Part shown: positions 15,705 to 23,163 of the stretch, piece by piece
Numbering within the stretch: the first letter of the stretch is position 1
Layout: each line of letters begins with the position of its first letter
Assembly: GCF_018829635.1 (NCBI RefSeq)
Contig: NZ_JAHKKG010000006.1
Location: 62,001 to 126,000 of the forward strand
Direction of reading: 5' to 3'
DNA length: 64,000 nt
Source of the DNA: Paractinoplanes bogorensis
Lineage (GTDB): Bacteria > Actinomycetota > Actinomycetes > Mycobacteriales > Micromonosporaceae
Program-made: the position numbers and the translations under genes
The notes under the pieces: generated by a model
Databases searched by the model: none
What the model was told of the DNA's origin: nothing
What the model saw: the letters and a program-made list of their open reading frames with translations, nothing else

Positions 15705-17132
15705 GTGAACACGGCGGAGCTGCGACCGGTCGGCGAGTTGACCGCCGAAGACCTGGGCAGCGTGCACCTCATCGGCATCGGCGGGGTCGGCATGGCCGGT
15801 CTCGCCCGTCTGCTGCTCACCCGGGGCGTACCGGTCTCGGGCAGCGAACTGCGCGAGTGGCCGGCGCTGGCCGGGCTGCGCGCGCTCGGCGGCACGATCC
15901 ACATGGCCCACGTCGCGGAAAATCTGGACGGCGTCGACACGGTCGTCTACTCCACCGCCATCCCGCACGACCACCTCGAGCTGGTCGAGGCGCGCCGGCG
16001 CGGGCTGCGCGTGCTGCACCGCTCCGAGGCGCTGGCCGCCGCGATGACCAACCGGCAGGCCATCGCCGTGGCCGGCACCCACGGCAAGACGACCACCACG
16101 TCGATCATGACGGTGATCTTCCAGCACGCCGGGCAGGACCCGTCCTTCGTGATCGGCGGCGAGATCAGCGAGGCCGGGTCCAACGGCCACCACGGCACCG
16201 GCCCGCACTTCGTGGTCGAGGCCGACGAGAGCGACAAATCGTTCCTGATCTACCGGCCACACGTGGCGATCGTGACCAACATCGAGGGCGATCACCTCAA
16301 CAACTGGGGCGACCTGGACGGGCTCAAGGCCGGGTTCCTGCAGTTCGCCGAGCTGGCCGCGCCCGACGGCTTCGTGGTCACCTGCGCCGACGATCCGGGC
16401 ACGCAGGACCTGATCTCGGCACTCAGAGCCAAAGGCAAGACCGTTTACACGTACGGGGAATCCGCCTCGGCCGATCTGCGGATCAGTGACGTGGTCTCGA
16501 CCGTCAGCGGCGTGCGCTATGCGGCGGAGCTCGACGGCAAGCCGCTCGGCGAGATCAAGCTGGCGCTGCCGGGCAAGCACATGGGCCTCAACAGCGCCGC
16601 CGCGGTGCTGACGGCGCTGCGCCTGGGTCTGCCGCTCGACAAGATCGTCGAGGCGCTGGCGTCGTTCCCGGGCGTCCGGCGGCGCTTCGAACGCAAGGGC
16701 ATCGCGGCCGGCGTACGGGTCTACGACGAATACGCGTACCACCCGACCTCGGTCAAGGCGGCGCTCCGCACGCTGCGCGAGGTGGCCGGCGACGGCCGTC
16801 TGCTCGTGGTCTTCCAGCCCTACCGGGTCTATCGCACCCGCGACCTGCAGGCCGAGCTGGCCGAGGGGCTGGGCATCGCCGACCAGGTGATCTGCATGGA
16901 GGTCTTCGGGCCGGGCGAGGTGCGCGGGCCGGGCGAGGGCGGCGTGGCGCTGACCGCGGCGATCGACCTGCCGGCGGACAGCAAGGTGTTCGTCGCCGAC
17001 TGGGAGGACGTGCCGGCCGAGGTCGTGCGCCGCAGCCGCCCGGGTGATGTGGTGGTGACCATGGGCGCGCCGCCGATCTCGATGATGGGCGACGAGTTGC
17101 TGGTCGCGCTGGCCGGGGTTTCTCAGAGCTAG
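15705..17132 (+). CDS. murC: MurC, UDP-MurNAc:amino-acid ligase with atypical motifs
   Basis: Ligates the first stem residue (L-Ala in most bacteria) to UDP-MurNAc. The Rossmann motif IGIGGVGMAGLA, P-loop GTHGKTTTT (about 124-132) and EADESD are intact. Two conserved C-terminal blocks deviate: YDEYAYHP replaces the usual DDYAHHP (about residue 340), and FQPYRVYRTR replaces FQPHxxSRT (about 369). Members of the presumed family are known for glycine at position 1 of the stem peptide, so the changes could relate to substrate choice; that is inference. GTG 15705 has GGGAG 7 nt upstream. 475 aa. Confidence 0.93.
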   Translation: MNTAELRPVGELTAEDLGSVHLIGIGGVGMAGLARLLLTRGVPVSGSELREWPALAGLRALGGTIHMAHVAENLDGVDTVVYSTAIPHDHLELVEARRRGLRVLHRSEALAAAMTNRQAIAVAGTHGKTTTTSIMTVIFQHAGQDPSFVIGGEISEAGSNGHHGTGPHFVVEADESDKSFLIYRPHVAIVTNIEGDHLNNWGDLDGLKAGFLQFAELAAPDGFVVTCADDPGTQDLISALRAKGKTVYTYGESASADLRISDVVSTVSGVRYAAELDGKPLGEIKLALPGKHMGLNSAAAVLTALRLGLPLDKIVEALASFPGVRRRFERKGIAAGVRVYDEYAYHPTSVKAALRTLREVAGDGRLLVVFQPYRVYRTRDLQAELAEGLGIADQVICMEVFGPGEVRGPGEGGVALTAAIDLPADSKVFVADWEDVPAEVVRRSRPGDVVVTMGAPPISMMGDELLVALAGVSQS

Positions 17133-17141
17133 AGGAGGGCC

Positions 17142-17906
17142 ATGAGCGGCGGGGGGCGTAACTGGAGGCTGGTGCGGGCGGACACCGACGCGGTGCCGTC
17201 GTCCGCCCGGCGGTTCATGGCCCGGGCCCGCCAGCGCCGGATGCGGGCCGCGCTGCCCTGGGCGGTGGCGGCCGGCGTGCTGCTCGTGGCCGGGGGAGTG
17301 CTCTGGCTGATCTACGGCACCTCGGTGCTGGGCGTGCGTGACGTCCGGGTGGTCGGCGCCCAGCTGCTGGCCCCGGCCCAGATCGAGCAGGCGGCCGCGG
17401 TGCCCGACGCCGAGCCGCTGGCCCGGGTCGATCTCGACGGGGTCCGGGCCCGGGTGCGTCAGCTGGCCCCGGTCGAGCGGGTCGTGGTGCGCCGCAGCTG
17501 GCCGTCCACGCTGGTCGTCGAGGTGGTGGAGCGGACCCCGGTGGCCGCCGTGCCGCAGAACGGTCAGTTCACCCTGATCGACCGGGCCGGGGTGGCGTTC
17601 CAGACGGTCAAGCAGGCGCCGGCCGACCTGCCGCAGGTGCGGGTCGACTTCCCCGGGCCGTCCGACGTGAACACGAGATCGGCGCTGACCGTGCTGGCCG
17701 CGCTGAGCGAGGAACTGCGCGAGCAGGTGCTGGCGGTCTCGGTCGACGCCCCGGCCCAGATCCGGCTCGAGCTGCGCAAGGACCGCACGGTGGTGTGGGG
17801 CGACGACACCCAGAGCGAGACGAAGAGCCAGGTCGCGACGGCCCTGCTGAAGCGCAAGGGCCAGGAGATCGACGTCTCGGCGCCGTCGGTCGTGACGATC
17901 CGCTAG
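17142..17906 (+). CDS. ftsQ: FtsQ, divisome POTRA protein
   Basis: Bitopic division protein linking FtsL/DivIC-type proteins to the synthase. A basic cytoplasmic tail of about 36 residues, one TM helix (ALPWAVAAGVLLVAGGVLWLIYG, about 37-59), then the POTRA domain starting VRDVRVVGAQLLAPAQI, and the FtsQ beta domain (VERVVVRRSWPSTLVVEVVERTPVAA). 254 aa. ATG 17142 follows AGGAGG, 9 bp after murC. It is followed by a 297-bp regulatory gap before ftsZ, so the two are probably also transcribed separately. Confidence 0.93.
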   Translation: MSGGGRNWRLVRADTDAVPSSARRFMARARQRRMRAALPWAVAAGVLLVAGGVLWLIYGTSVLGVRDVRVVGAQLLAPAQIEQAAAVPDAEPLARVDLDGVRARVRQLAPVERVVVRRSWPSTLVVEVVERTPVAAVPQNGQFTLIDRAGVAFQTVKQAPADLPQVRVDFPGPSDVNTRSALTVLAALSEELREQVLAVSVDAPAQIRLELRKDRTVVWGDDTQSETKSQVATALLKRKGQEIDVSAPSVVTIR

Positions 17907-17916
17907 CATCGACATC

Positions 17917-18042
17917 TAAGCGGACATAAGGTCGCAAACGGCACATTTTGGTCGAGGTTACGGGTCGGTCGGATTTTCGCCACGTAAGCGGACGCCGACA
18001 CGCCGTGCCGGGTCTTTGGTTGCGGTCGAATGTCCGCTTACG
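17917..18042 (+). promoter_or_regulatory. Three copies of TAAGCGGAC upstream of ftsZ
   Basis: TAAGCGGACAT at 17917-17927, CGTAAGCGGAC at 17983-17993 and the inverted copy GTCCGCTTACG at 18032-18042. The second and third form a perfect 11-bp inverted repeat, and the first and third a perfect 10-bp one. All lie in the non-coding ftsQ-ftsZ gap, just upstream of the likely ftsZ promoter. This is the layout of a regulator with several sites; no regulator can be named. Confidence 0.6.
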
Positions 18043-18063
18043 TTGCCTCCAGAGGTTGAGTGG

Positions 18064-18101
18064 TTGACATAACCCTAAGCCTCTAGTAGAGGGTGAGGGT
18101 T
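18064..18101 (+). promoter_or_regulatory. ftsZ promoter with overlapping dyad operator
   Basis: TTGACA at 18064-18069 is followed after 17 nt by TAGAGG at 18087-18092, a plausible vegetative promoter with a perfect -35. A dyad at 18071-18101 covers the spacer, the -10 and the start region: AACCCT, CCTCT, then AGAGG, AGGGTT, with three-base spacers AAG/GTG and centre AGT. The overlap suggests repression of ftsZ by a dimer. Confidence 0.55.
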
Positions 18102-18203
18102 TCCTCGCCCTCCCTTGCACGGCAGCGGATGTCGAGTTGCGATTCTGGCCGGATCGCGAGGGGCCCACGACATCCGCCAACCCCGGAAGGGAAGGCTGAG
18201 CCC

Positions 18204-19343
18204 ATGACACCTCCCCATAACTACCTGGCGGTCATCAAGGTCGTCGGGATCGGCGGCGGCGGTGTGAACGCCGTGAACCGCATGATCGAGGTCGGGCTCA
18301 AGGGCGTCGAGTTCATCGCGATCAACACCGATGCCCAGGCGCTTCTGATGAGCGACGCCGACGTCAAGCTCGACGTCGGGCGGGAACTGACCCGGGGCCT
18401 CGGCGCCGGAGCGCAGCCCGAGGTCGGCAAGAACGCCGCCGAGGACCACCGGGACGAGATCGAAGAGGTGCTCAAGGGCGCCGACATGGTCTTCGTGACG
18501 TGTGGCGAGGGCGGCGGCACCGGCACCGGCGGTGCGCCGGTGGTCGCGAACATCGCCCGCAAGCTCGGCGCGCTCACCATCGGCGTCGTCACCCGCCCGT
18601 TCTCGTTCGAGGGCAAGCGCCGCCAGGTGCAGGCCGAGTCCGGCATCGACGAGCTGCGCAACCAGTGCGACACGCTCATCGTGATCCCGAACGACCGGCT
18701 GCTCGCGCTGGGCGACCGCGGAATAAGCATGATGGACGCGTTCCGCCAGGCCGACCAGGTGCTGCTGTCCGGCGTTCAGGGCATCACCGACCTGATCACC
18801 ACCCCCGGTCTGATCAACCTCGACTTCGCCGACGTCAAGAGCGTGATGAGCGGGGCCGGAAGCGCGCTCATGGGCATCGGCAGCGCCCGCGGCGACAACC
18901 GCGCGGTCGAGGCGGCCGAGAAGGCGATCTCGAGCCCGCTGCTCGAGCAGAGCATGGACGGCGCCCGCGGCGTGCTGCTCTCCATCGCCGGCGGCTCCGA
19001 CCTGGGTCTGTTCGAGATCAACGACGCGGCGCAGCTGGTCACCGACGCGGCGCACCCGGACGCCAACATCATCTTCGGTGCGGTCATCGACGACGCGCTG
19101 GGCGACGAGGTGCGGGTCACCGTGATCGCGGCCGGCTTCGACGGGGGCACGCCCTCCTACAAGCCGTCCGAGCCGGCCCGCAAGGTCGTGCAGCAGCCGG
19201 CCGAGCGGACCGCGGTCACGCCGCCGGCGCCCGCCACGGCCACCTCGGCGCCCACGCCGGCGCCGGCCCAGTCCACGCCGCCGCCGCGGCGCGTGCTCTT
19301 CGACGACGTGGATGTGCCGGACTTCCTCAAGAACGGCTCGTGA
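18204..19343 (+). CDS. ftsZ: FtsZ, cell division GTPase
   Basis: Tubulin homologue forming the Z-ring. Nucleotide-binding blocks GGGGVNAVNRM, the GTP signature GGGTGTGGAP and NDRLL are present, with the T7 loop NLDFADVKSVM. A Pro/Ala-rich linker ends in the conserved C-terminal peptide FDDVDVPDFLKNG that binds SepF and other partners. 379 aa. ATG 18204 is preceded by GGAAGGGAAGG. The stop overlaps the next start (GTGA). The pgeF/yfiH gene that usually follows ftsZ in actinobacteria is not here. Confidence 0.98.
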   Translation: MTPPHNYLAVIKVVGIGGGGVNAVNRMIEVGLKGVEFIAINTDAQALLMSDADVKLDVGRELTRGLGAGAQPEVGKNAAEDHRDEIEEVLKGADMVFVTCGEGGGTGTGGAPVVANIARKLGALTIGVVTRPFSFEGKRRQVQAESGIDELRNQCDTLIVIPNDRLLALGDRGISMMDAFRQADQVLLSGVQGITDLITTPGLINLDFADVKSVMSGAGSALMGIGSARGDNRAVEAAEKAISSPLLEQSMDGARGVLLSIAGGSDLGLFEINDAAQLVTDAAHPDANIIFGAVIDDALGDEVRVTVIAAGFDGGTPSYKPSEPARKVVQQPAERTAVTPPAPATATSAPTPAPAQSTPPPRRVLFDDVDVPDFLKNGS

Positions 19344-20053
19344 CCGACCCGGGACGGCGGGCCCAGCTGGCCGCCGCCCTAGACGAAGTGAACGGCCGGA
19401 TCGGGCGCGCGTGCGCGGCCGCCGGCCGGACCGCGGACGAGGTCACCCTGGTCGCGGTCACCAAGACGTACCCGGCGAGCGATGTGGTGCTGCTCGCCGG
19501 GCTCGGCGTCACCGATGTCGGCGAGAACCGCGACCAGGAGGCGGCGCCCAAGGCGGACGAGGCGCGGGCCGCGGGGGCGACCCCGCGGTGGCACTTCGTC
19601 GGTCAGCTCCAGCGCAACAAGGCCCGCTCGGTGGTCCGTTACGCCGGCGTGGTGGAGTCGGTCGACTCGGTGCGGCTGGCCGAGGCCCTCGACCGGGCCG
19701 CCCGCGATCGCGCCGACCCGAGTCCGCTCGACGTTCTGGTGCAGGTCAGCATCGACGGTGACACGGCCCGCGGGGGTGCCGCCGGTGACGATCTCTGGCG
19801 CGTATCCGACACGGTGGCCGGTGCGGCCGGCCTGCGGCTGGGCGGCGTGATGGCGGTGGCCCCGATGGACTGGGAGCCGGACCGGGCGTTCGAGCTGCTG
19901 CGCGGCCTGTCCGAGCGGTTGACCGGGACGCATCCGGGCGCCACCACGATCTCGGCCGGCATGAGCGGGGACCTCGAGGCGGCCGTCCGGCACGGCGCGA
20001 CACACGTCCGGATCGGCACTTCTTTGCTCGGAATGCGAAACCTGCTGCGGTAG
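19340..20053 (+). CDS. yggS: YggS/PLPBP-family PLP homeostasis protein
   Basis: Alanine-racemase-fold PLP-binding protein involved in pyridoxal phosphate homeostasis. PLP lysine in LVAVTKTYPA, then DVGENRDQEA, WHFVGQLQRNKAR, SVDSVRLAEAL and SAGMSGDLEAAVRHGATHVRIG. 237 aa, standard. GTG 19340 overlaps the ftsZ stop by 4 bp (GTGA). In Streptomyces and mycobacteria a pgeF gene lies between ftsZ and this gene; here they are directly fused in translation. Confidence 0.93.
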   Translation: MTDPGRRAQLAAALDEVNGRIGRACAAAGRTADEVTLVAVTKTYPASDVVLLAGLGVTDVGENRDQEAAPKADEARAAGATPRWHFVGQLQRNKARSVVRYAGVVESVDSVRLAEALDRAARDRADPSPLDVLVQVSIDGDTARGGAAGDDLWRVSDTVAGAAGLRLGGVMAVAPMDWEPDRAFELLRGLSERLTGTHPGATTISAGMSGDLEAAVRHGATHVRIGTSLLGMRNLLR

Positions 20054-20244
20054 CCTTGCGGCGGGCAGCAAACTACATGGGTGTTGTTTACGCGACACCG
20101 TCCGCGGGGCAAGTGATCTTTCCCCGGCGGCACGGCGGGGCGCGTCGACGGCGCGGCACGCCACGGGCCTTCGGACCCGTGCAAGGGGGGAATGCGGTAC
20201 GCCGAGGGGGTGCGTTCCGCAGCAGCGGACGAAGGTGGGGGCAC

Positions 20245-20292
20245 ATGACGGGTCGGGTCAACGCGCGGTGGCGTGATGGGGTGAAGGCATGA
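20245..20292 (+). other. Possible 15-codon leader ORF coupled to sepF
   Basis: ATG at 20245, preceded by GGTGGGGG, encodes MTGRVNARWRDGVKA and stops at 20290-20292, overlapping the sepF ATG (ATGA). The same frame is open further upstream to a TTG at 20056, but that part looks non-coding. A translated leader could couple or attenuate sepF expression. No independent evidence of translation. Confidence 0.35.
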
Positions 20293-20993
20293 GCGCGCTT
20301 CGTAAGGCGGGCGTCTGGCTGGGCCTCGTCGAAGAGGACGACGACCGCGAATACGGCAGGTACGACGAGGACGCCGCGCCCTACCGCTCTCGGAACCGGT
20401 ACTCGGGAAGCCGGTACACCGAGGACGAGTTCGCCGACGACGAGGATGTCGAGGACGAGCGTCCGGTGCCGCGGGCCCGTACGGAGCGCAGCCGGCCGTC
20501 CGACCGTCTGTCGTCGCACGCCGACGTGGACGACCACGATCGGGTGGAACGTGCCGACCGGAGCGAGCGGGCCAGCGTCCGTTCGATCACCCGCCCGAGC
20601 ACGGTAAGTGACAGCTCGTCTCCGCTGAGCTACTCCACGCGGGAGAATCTGGCCCTGGCGCCGGAGCCGGTGCGTCAGCCCGAGCCCCGCCCGCGGCCGG
20701 TCGAGGAGGAGCAGCGGTACCAGATCACCACGCTGCACCCGACCACTTACCGTGAGGCACGCACGATCGGGGAGCACTTCCGCGACGGCGTACCGGTCAT
20801 CATCAATCTCACTGAGATGGATGAAGGGGACGCCCGCCGCCTGGTCGACTTCGCCGCCGGACTGGCCTTCGGTCTTCGCGGTACGATCGAGCGCGTCACC
20901 AACCGGGTTTTCCTGCTCTCACCGGCAAATGTCCAGGTCACCGCGGAGGACAAAGCCAAGATCGCCGAGGGCGGGTTCTTCGGTCAGGCATGA
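20289..20993 (+). CDS. sepF: SepF, FtsZ membrane anchor
   Basis: Membrane-tethering partner of FtsZ in actinobacteria. A short N-terminal amphipathic segment (MSALRKAGVWLGLVE) is followed by about 120 acidic and Arg-rich disordered residues. The globular SepF domain then runs YQITTLHPTTYREARTIGEHFRDG, VIINLTEMDEGDARRLVDFAAGL and VFLLSPANVQVT. 234 aa. A 235-bp gap with a possible leader peptide precedes it. Confidence 0.95.
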   Translation: MSALRKAGVWLGLVEEDDDREYGRYDEDAAPYRSRNRYSGSRYTEDEFADDEDVEDERPVPRARTERSRPSDRLSSHADVDDHDRVERADRSERASVRSITRPSTVSDSSSPLSYSTRENLALAPEPVRQPEPRPRPVEEEQRYQITTLHPTTYREARTIGEHFRDGVPVIINLTEMDEGDARRLVDFAAGLAFGLRGTIERVTNRVFLLSPANVQVTAEDKAKIAEGGFFGQA

Positions 20994-21038
20994 TGGCGGG
21001 CACGCGCAGCCCGCCACCCAGATGGGGGATCCGCACGA

Positions 21039-21344
21039 GTGCTCTCGATCGTGTTCCAAATACTGTATTTAGTCGTTTACGTCTTCTTCCTCGTCCTGCT
21101 TGCCAGGTTCGTGCTGGGTGCGGTACTCCAATACGGGCGTCGGTGGCAACCCAGTCGTGGGGCATCGGCGGCCTTGGAAACGGTGTGGAGCGTCACTGAT
21201 CCTCCCCTCAAGGCGTTGAGGCGTGTGATCCCCCCGCTGCGCATTGGTAACGTGAGTTTGGACCTGGCTTCCATCGTGCTGCTAGTTATCCTGTTCGTGC
21301 TCATGCAGTTCGTGCTCGTAAGACTGATCGCGAGTTTTAGCTAG
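21039..21344 (+). CDS. yggT: YggT-family membrane protein
   Basis: Small integral membrane protein of the YggT family (101 aa). Two hydrophobic segments flank the conserved central motif VTDPPLKALRRVIPPLRIGNVSLDLASIV. It is found next to sepF and divIVA in most actinobacteria; its role is not well defined, possibly in envelope or division processes. GTG 21039 follows GGGGGA. Confidence 0.9.
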   Translation: MLSIVFQILYLVVYVFFLVLLARFVLGAVLQYGRRWQPSRGASAALETVWSVTDPPLKALRRVIPPLRIGNVSLDLASIVLLVILFVLMQFVLVRLIASFS

Positions 21345-21387
21345 ACAGCAGCCTCAACTGCGGCCGCGACTGACCCGAGGAGTTTCG

Positions 21388-22200
21388 ATGCCGCTGACCC
21401 CGGCCGACGTGCACAACGTCGCCTTCAAGAAACCCCCCATCGGCAAACGGGGGTATGACGAGGAGGAGGTCGACGCCTTCCTGGACGAGGTCGAGCGTGA
21501 GCTCGCCCGTCTGATCGAGGAGAACAACGAGCTGCGCGCCCAGGTGGAGCGCGGCGGTCGGGGTGGCGCGCCAGCCGGTCCGAGCGCCGACCCGCGCCTC
21601 GCGGCCGAGCTCAACGAGGTCAAGGCTCAGCTTGACCGTGTGCAGCGCGACAAGGCGCAGGCCGAGCAGGCCGCGCGTCAGATGCAGGCCGAGCTCGAGC
21701 AGGTCCGCGCCCAGGGCCCGGCCGGCGGTGCCGCCGCGGCGTCCGGTGCCGACGGTGAGCAGCAGGCTCTGCGGGTGCTCATGATGGCCCAGCGCACCGC
21801 CGACGACCACGTCGCCGACGCGCGCCGCGAGGCCGACAAGCTCCTCTCCGACGCCCGTTCCAAGGCGGAAGAGGTCACCCGCGAGGCCCGCGCCAAGGCC
21901 GACGCCCTCGAGCGGGACGCCCGCCAGCGGCACCAGGAAGCCATGGGCGGCCTCGACGCGAAGCGCTCCGCGCTGCAGAAGCACATCGAGGAGCTCAAGC
22001 AGTTCGAGCGGGAGTACCGCACGCGCTTGAAGGCCTACCTGGAGAGCCAGCTGCGTGACCTCGACGGCCGGGGCCAGGGCCTCGAGGCCGAGATGTCACG
22101 GGCCGACTCCGGCCGTGCCGTCGGCGGAAGCGGAGGTCTCGCCGCGGCCGGTCTGGCCGGTTCCTACGGCGGCCGCAACGCCATCGAATCCGGGCGCTGA
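21388..22200 (+). CDS. wag31: Wag31/DivIVA polar growth scaffold
   Basis: Coiled-coil protein that marks poles and directs apical wall synthesis. The N-terminal DivIVA domain begins MPLTPADVHNVAFKKPPIGKRGYDEEEVDAFLDEVE. Two long coiled-coil segments follow, separated by an Ala/Gly-rich linker (about residues 110-125), and the C-terminal tail is Gly-rich. 270 aa, typical. ATG 21388 follows GAGGAG. It ends the dcw cluster. Confidence 0.95.
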   Translation: MPLTPADVHNVAFKKPPIGKRGYDEEEVDAFLDEVERELARLIEENNELRAQVERGGRGGAPAGPSADPRLAAELNEVKAQLDRVQRDKAQAEQAARQMQAELEQVRAQGPAGGAAAASGADGEQQALRVLMMAQRTADDHVADARREADKLLSDARSKAEEVTREARAKADALERDARQRHQEAMGGLDAKRSALQKHIEELKQFEREYRTRLKAYLESQLRDLDGRGQGLEAEMSRADSGRAVGGSGGLAAAGLAGSYGGRNAIESGR

Positions 22201-22229
22201 GTCCCCCGGCACCCCGACGAGGATGAGCC

Positions 22230-23030
22230 ATGATCGTTGTTAGCCTGCTGCTCATCCTCGTCGCGGTGACGCTGCTCGTGCTGGGCCTCACCGGCGGATC
22301 GAGCGGCCTGCTCATCAGTTCCATCGTGGCCAGCCTGATCGCCGCGGTCTTCCTGGTCATCGGCGCCCGTCAGGTCGCCGCGGCCAGGCGTGCGGCGCCG
22401 GCCGCTCCCGACGAGGAGCCGCCCGCCCCCGCTCCGGTTTCCGCCGACGAAAACTCGGTTTACGTGGCCGAGCCCGAGTTCGCGGCGGCCGCGCAGTCGT
22501 TCGAAGATCAGCGCGACACCGTCCAGTTCGACCCGGGTGACGTGGCTGCGGCCCGCCCCTCGGCCGGTCCCGACTTCGCGGCGGCCTCGGAAAGTCCCGT
22601 CGCGTCCTCGTCCGACCACCCGGCCGCGGTCCCCGCGGGCGATTTGTCAGCAGATGATATTGGTCGTCGGGATGCGGAAGATCCGGACTACGATCGCGCG
22701 TCGGCCGCCATCAACGCGGCCCGCAGCGAGATGCCGGCCCGCAGCGAGATGCCGGACGAGAGCGACGAGTTCGACGAGCCCGACGCCGACGATCCGGACG
22801 ACGAGCCGCTGCCGCAGTCGGTGCAGCCGGCCGACGCCGTCCGGGTGGCCCGGCTCGACGACGAGGTGCTGGTCGTGGACGGCCGGCCCCGCTATCACCT
22901 GCCCGACTGCCCCAGCCTGGTCGATCGCCTGACCGAGCCCGTCCCGGTCGGCGAGGCGGTCGAGCTCGGCTTCAGCCCGTGCGGGCTCTGCCGGCCGGTC
23001 GACCGCCTGGTGGCGGCGGCCCGCCGCTGA
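22230..23030 (+). CDS. Two-TM protein with acidic linker and C-terminal Cys/His motif
   Basis: Not assigned to a named family. Two adjacent hydrophobic helices at the N-terminus (about residues 2-22 and 26-48) are followed by about 150 acidic, Ala/Pro-rich disordered residues with a short repeat (ARSEMP twice). A compact C-terminal domain (VARLDDEVLVVDGRPRYH onward) has H-x3-C in YHLPDCPSL and C-x2-C in SPCGLCRPVD. That arrangement resembles Ada-type metal-binding modules, so a zinc site is plausible. It lies 29 bp after wag31 and may be co-transcribed. 266 aa. Confidence 0.7.
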   Translation: MIVVSLLLILVAVTLLVLGLTGGSSGLLISSIVASLIAAVFLVIGARQVAAARRAAPAAPDEEPPAPAPVSADENSVYVAEPEFAAAAQSFEDQRDTVQFDPGDVAAARPSAGPDFAAASESPVASSSDHPAAVPAGDLSADDIGRRDAEDPDYDRASAAINAARSEMPARSEMPDESDEFDEPDADDPDDEPLPQSVQPADAVRVARLDDEVLVVDGRPRYHLPDCPSLVDRLTEPVPVGEAVELGFSPCGLCRPVDRLVAAARR

Positions 23031-23163
23031 GGCGGGCGGGACGAACGGGCAGCGGGTCGCGTCAGAAAGGGCAACCTGCGGTGTCTCCCGCGTGGCGGAA
23101 TCGATCGGCACAATGAGGCATGCCCAACCCCGGAGTGTCCCGGCCTGACCGCACGGCGTCCCG

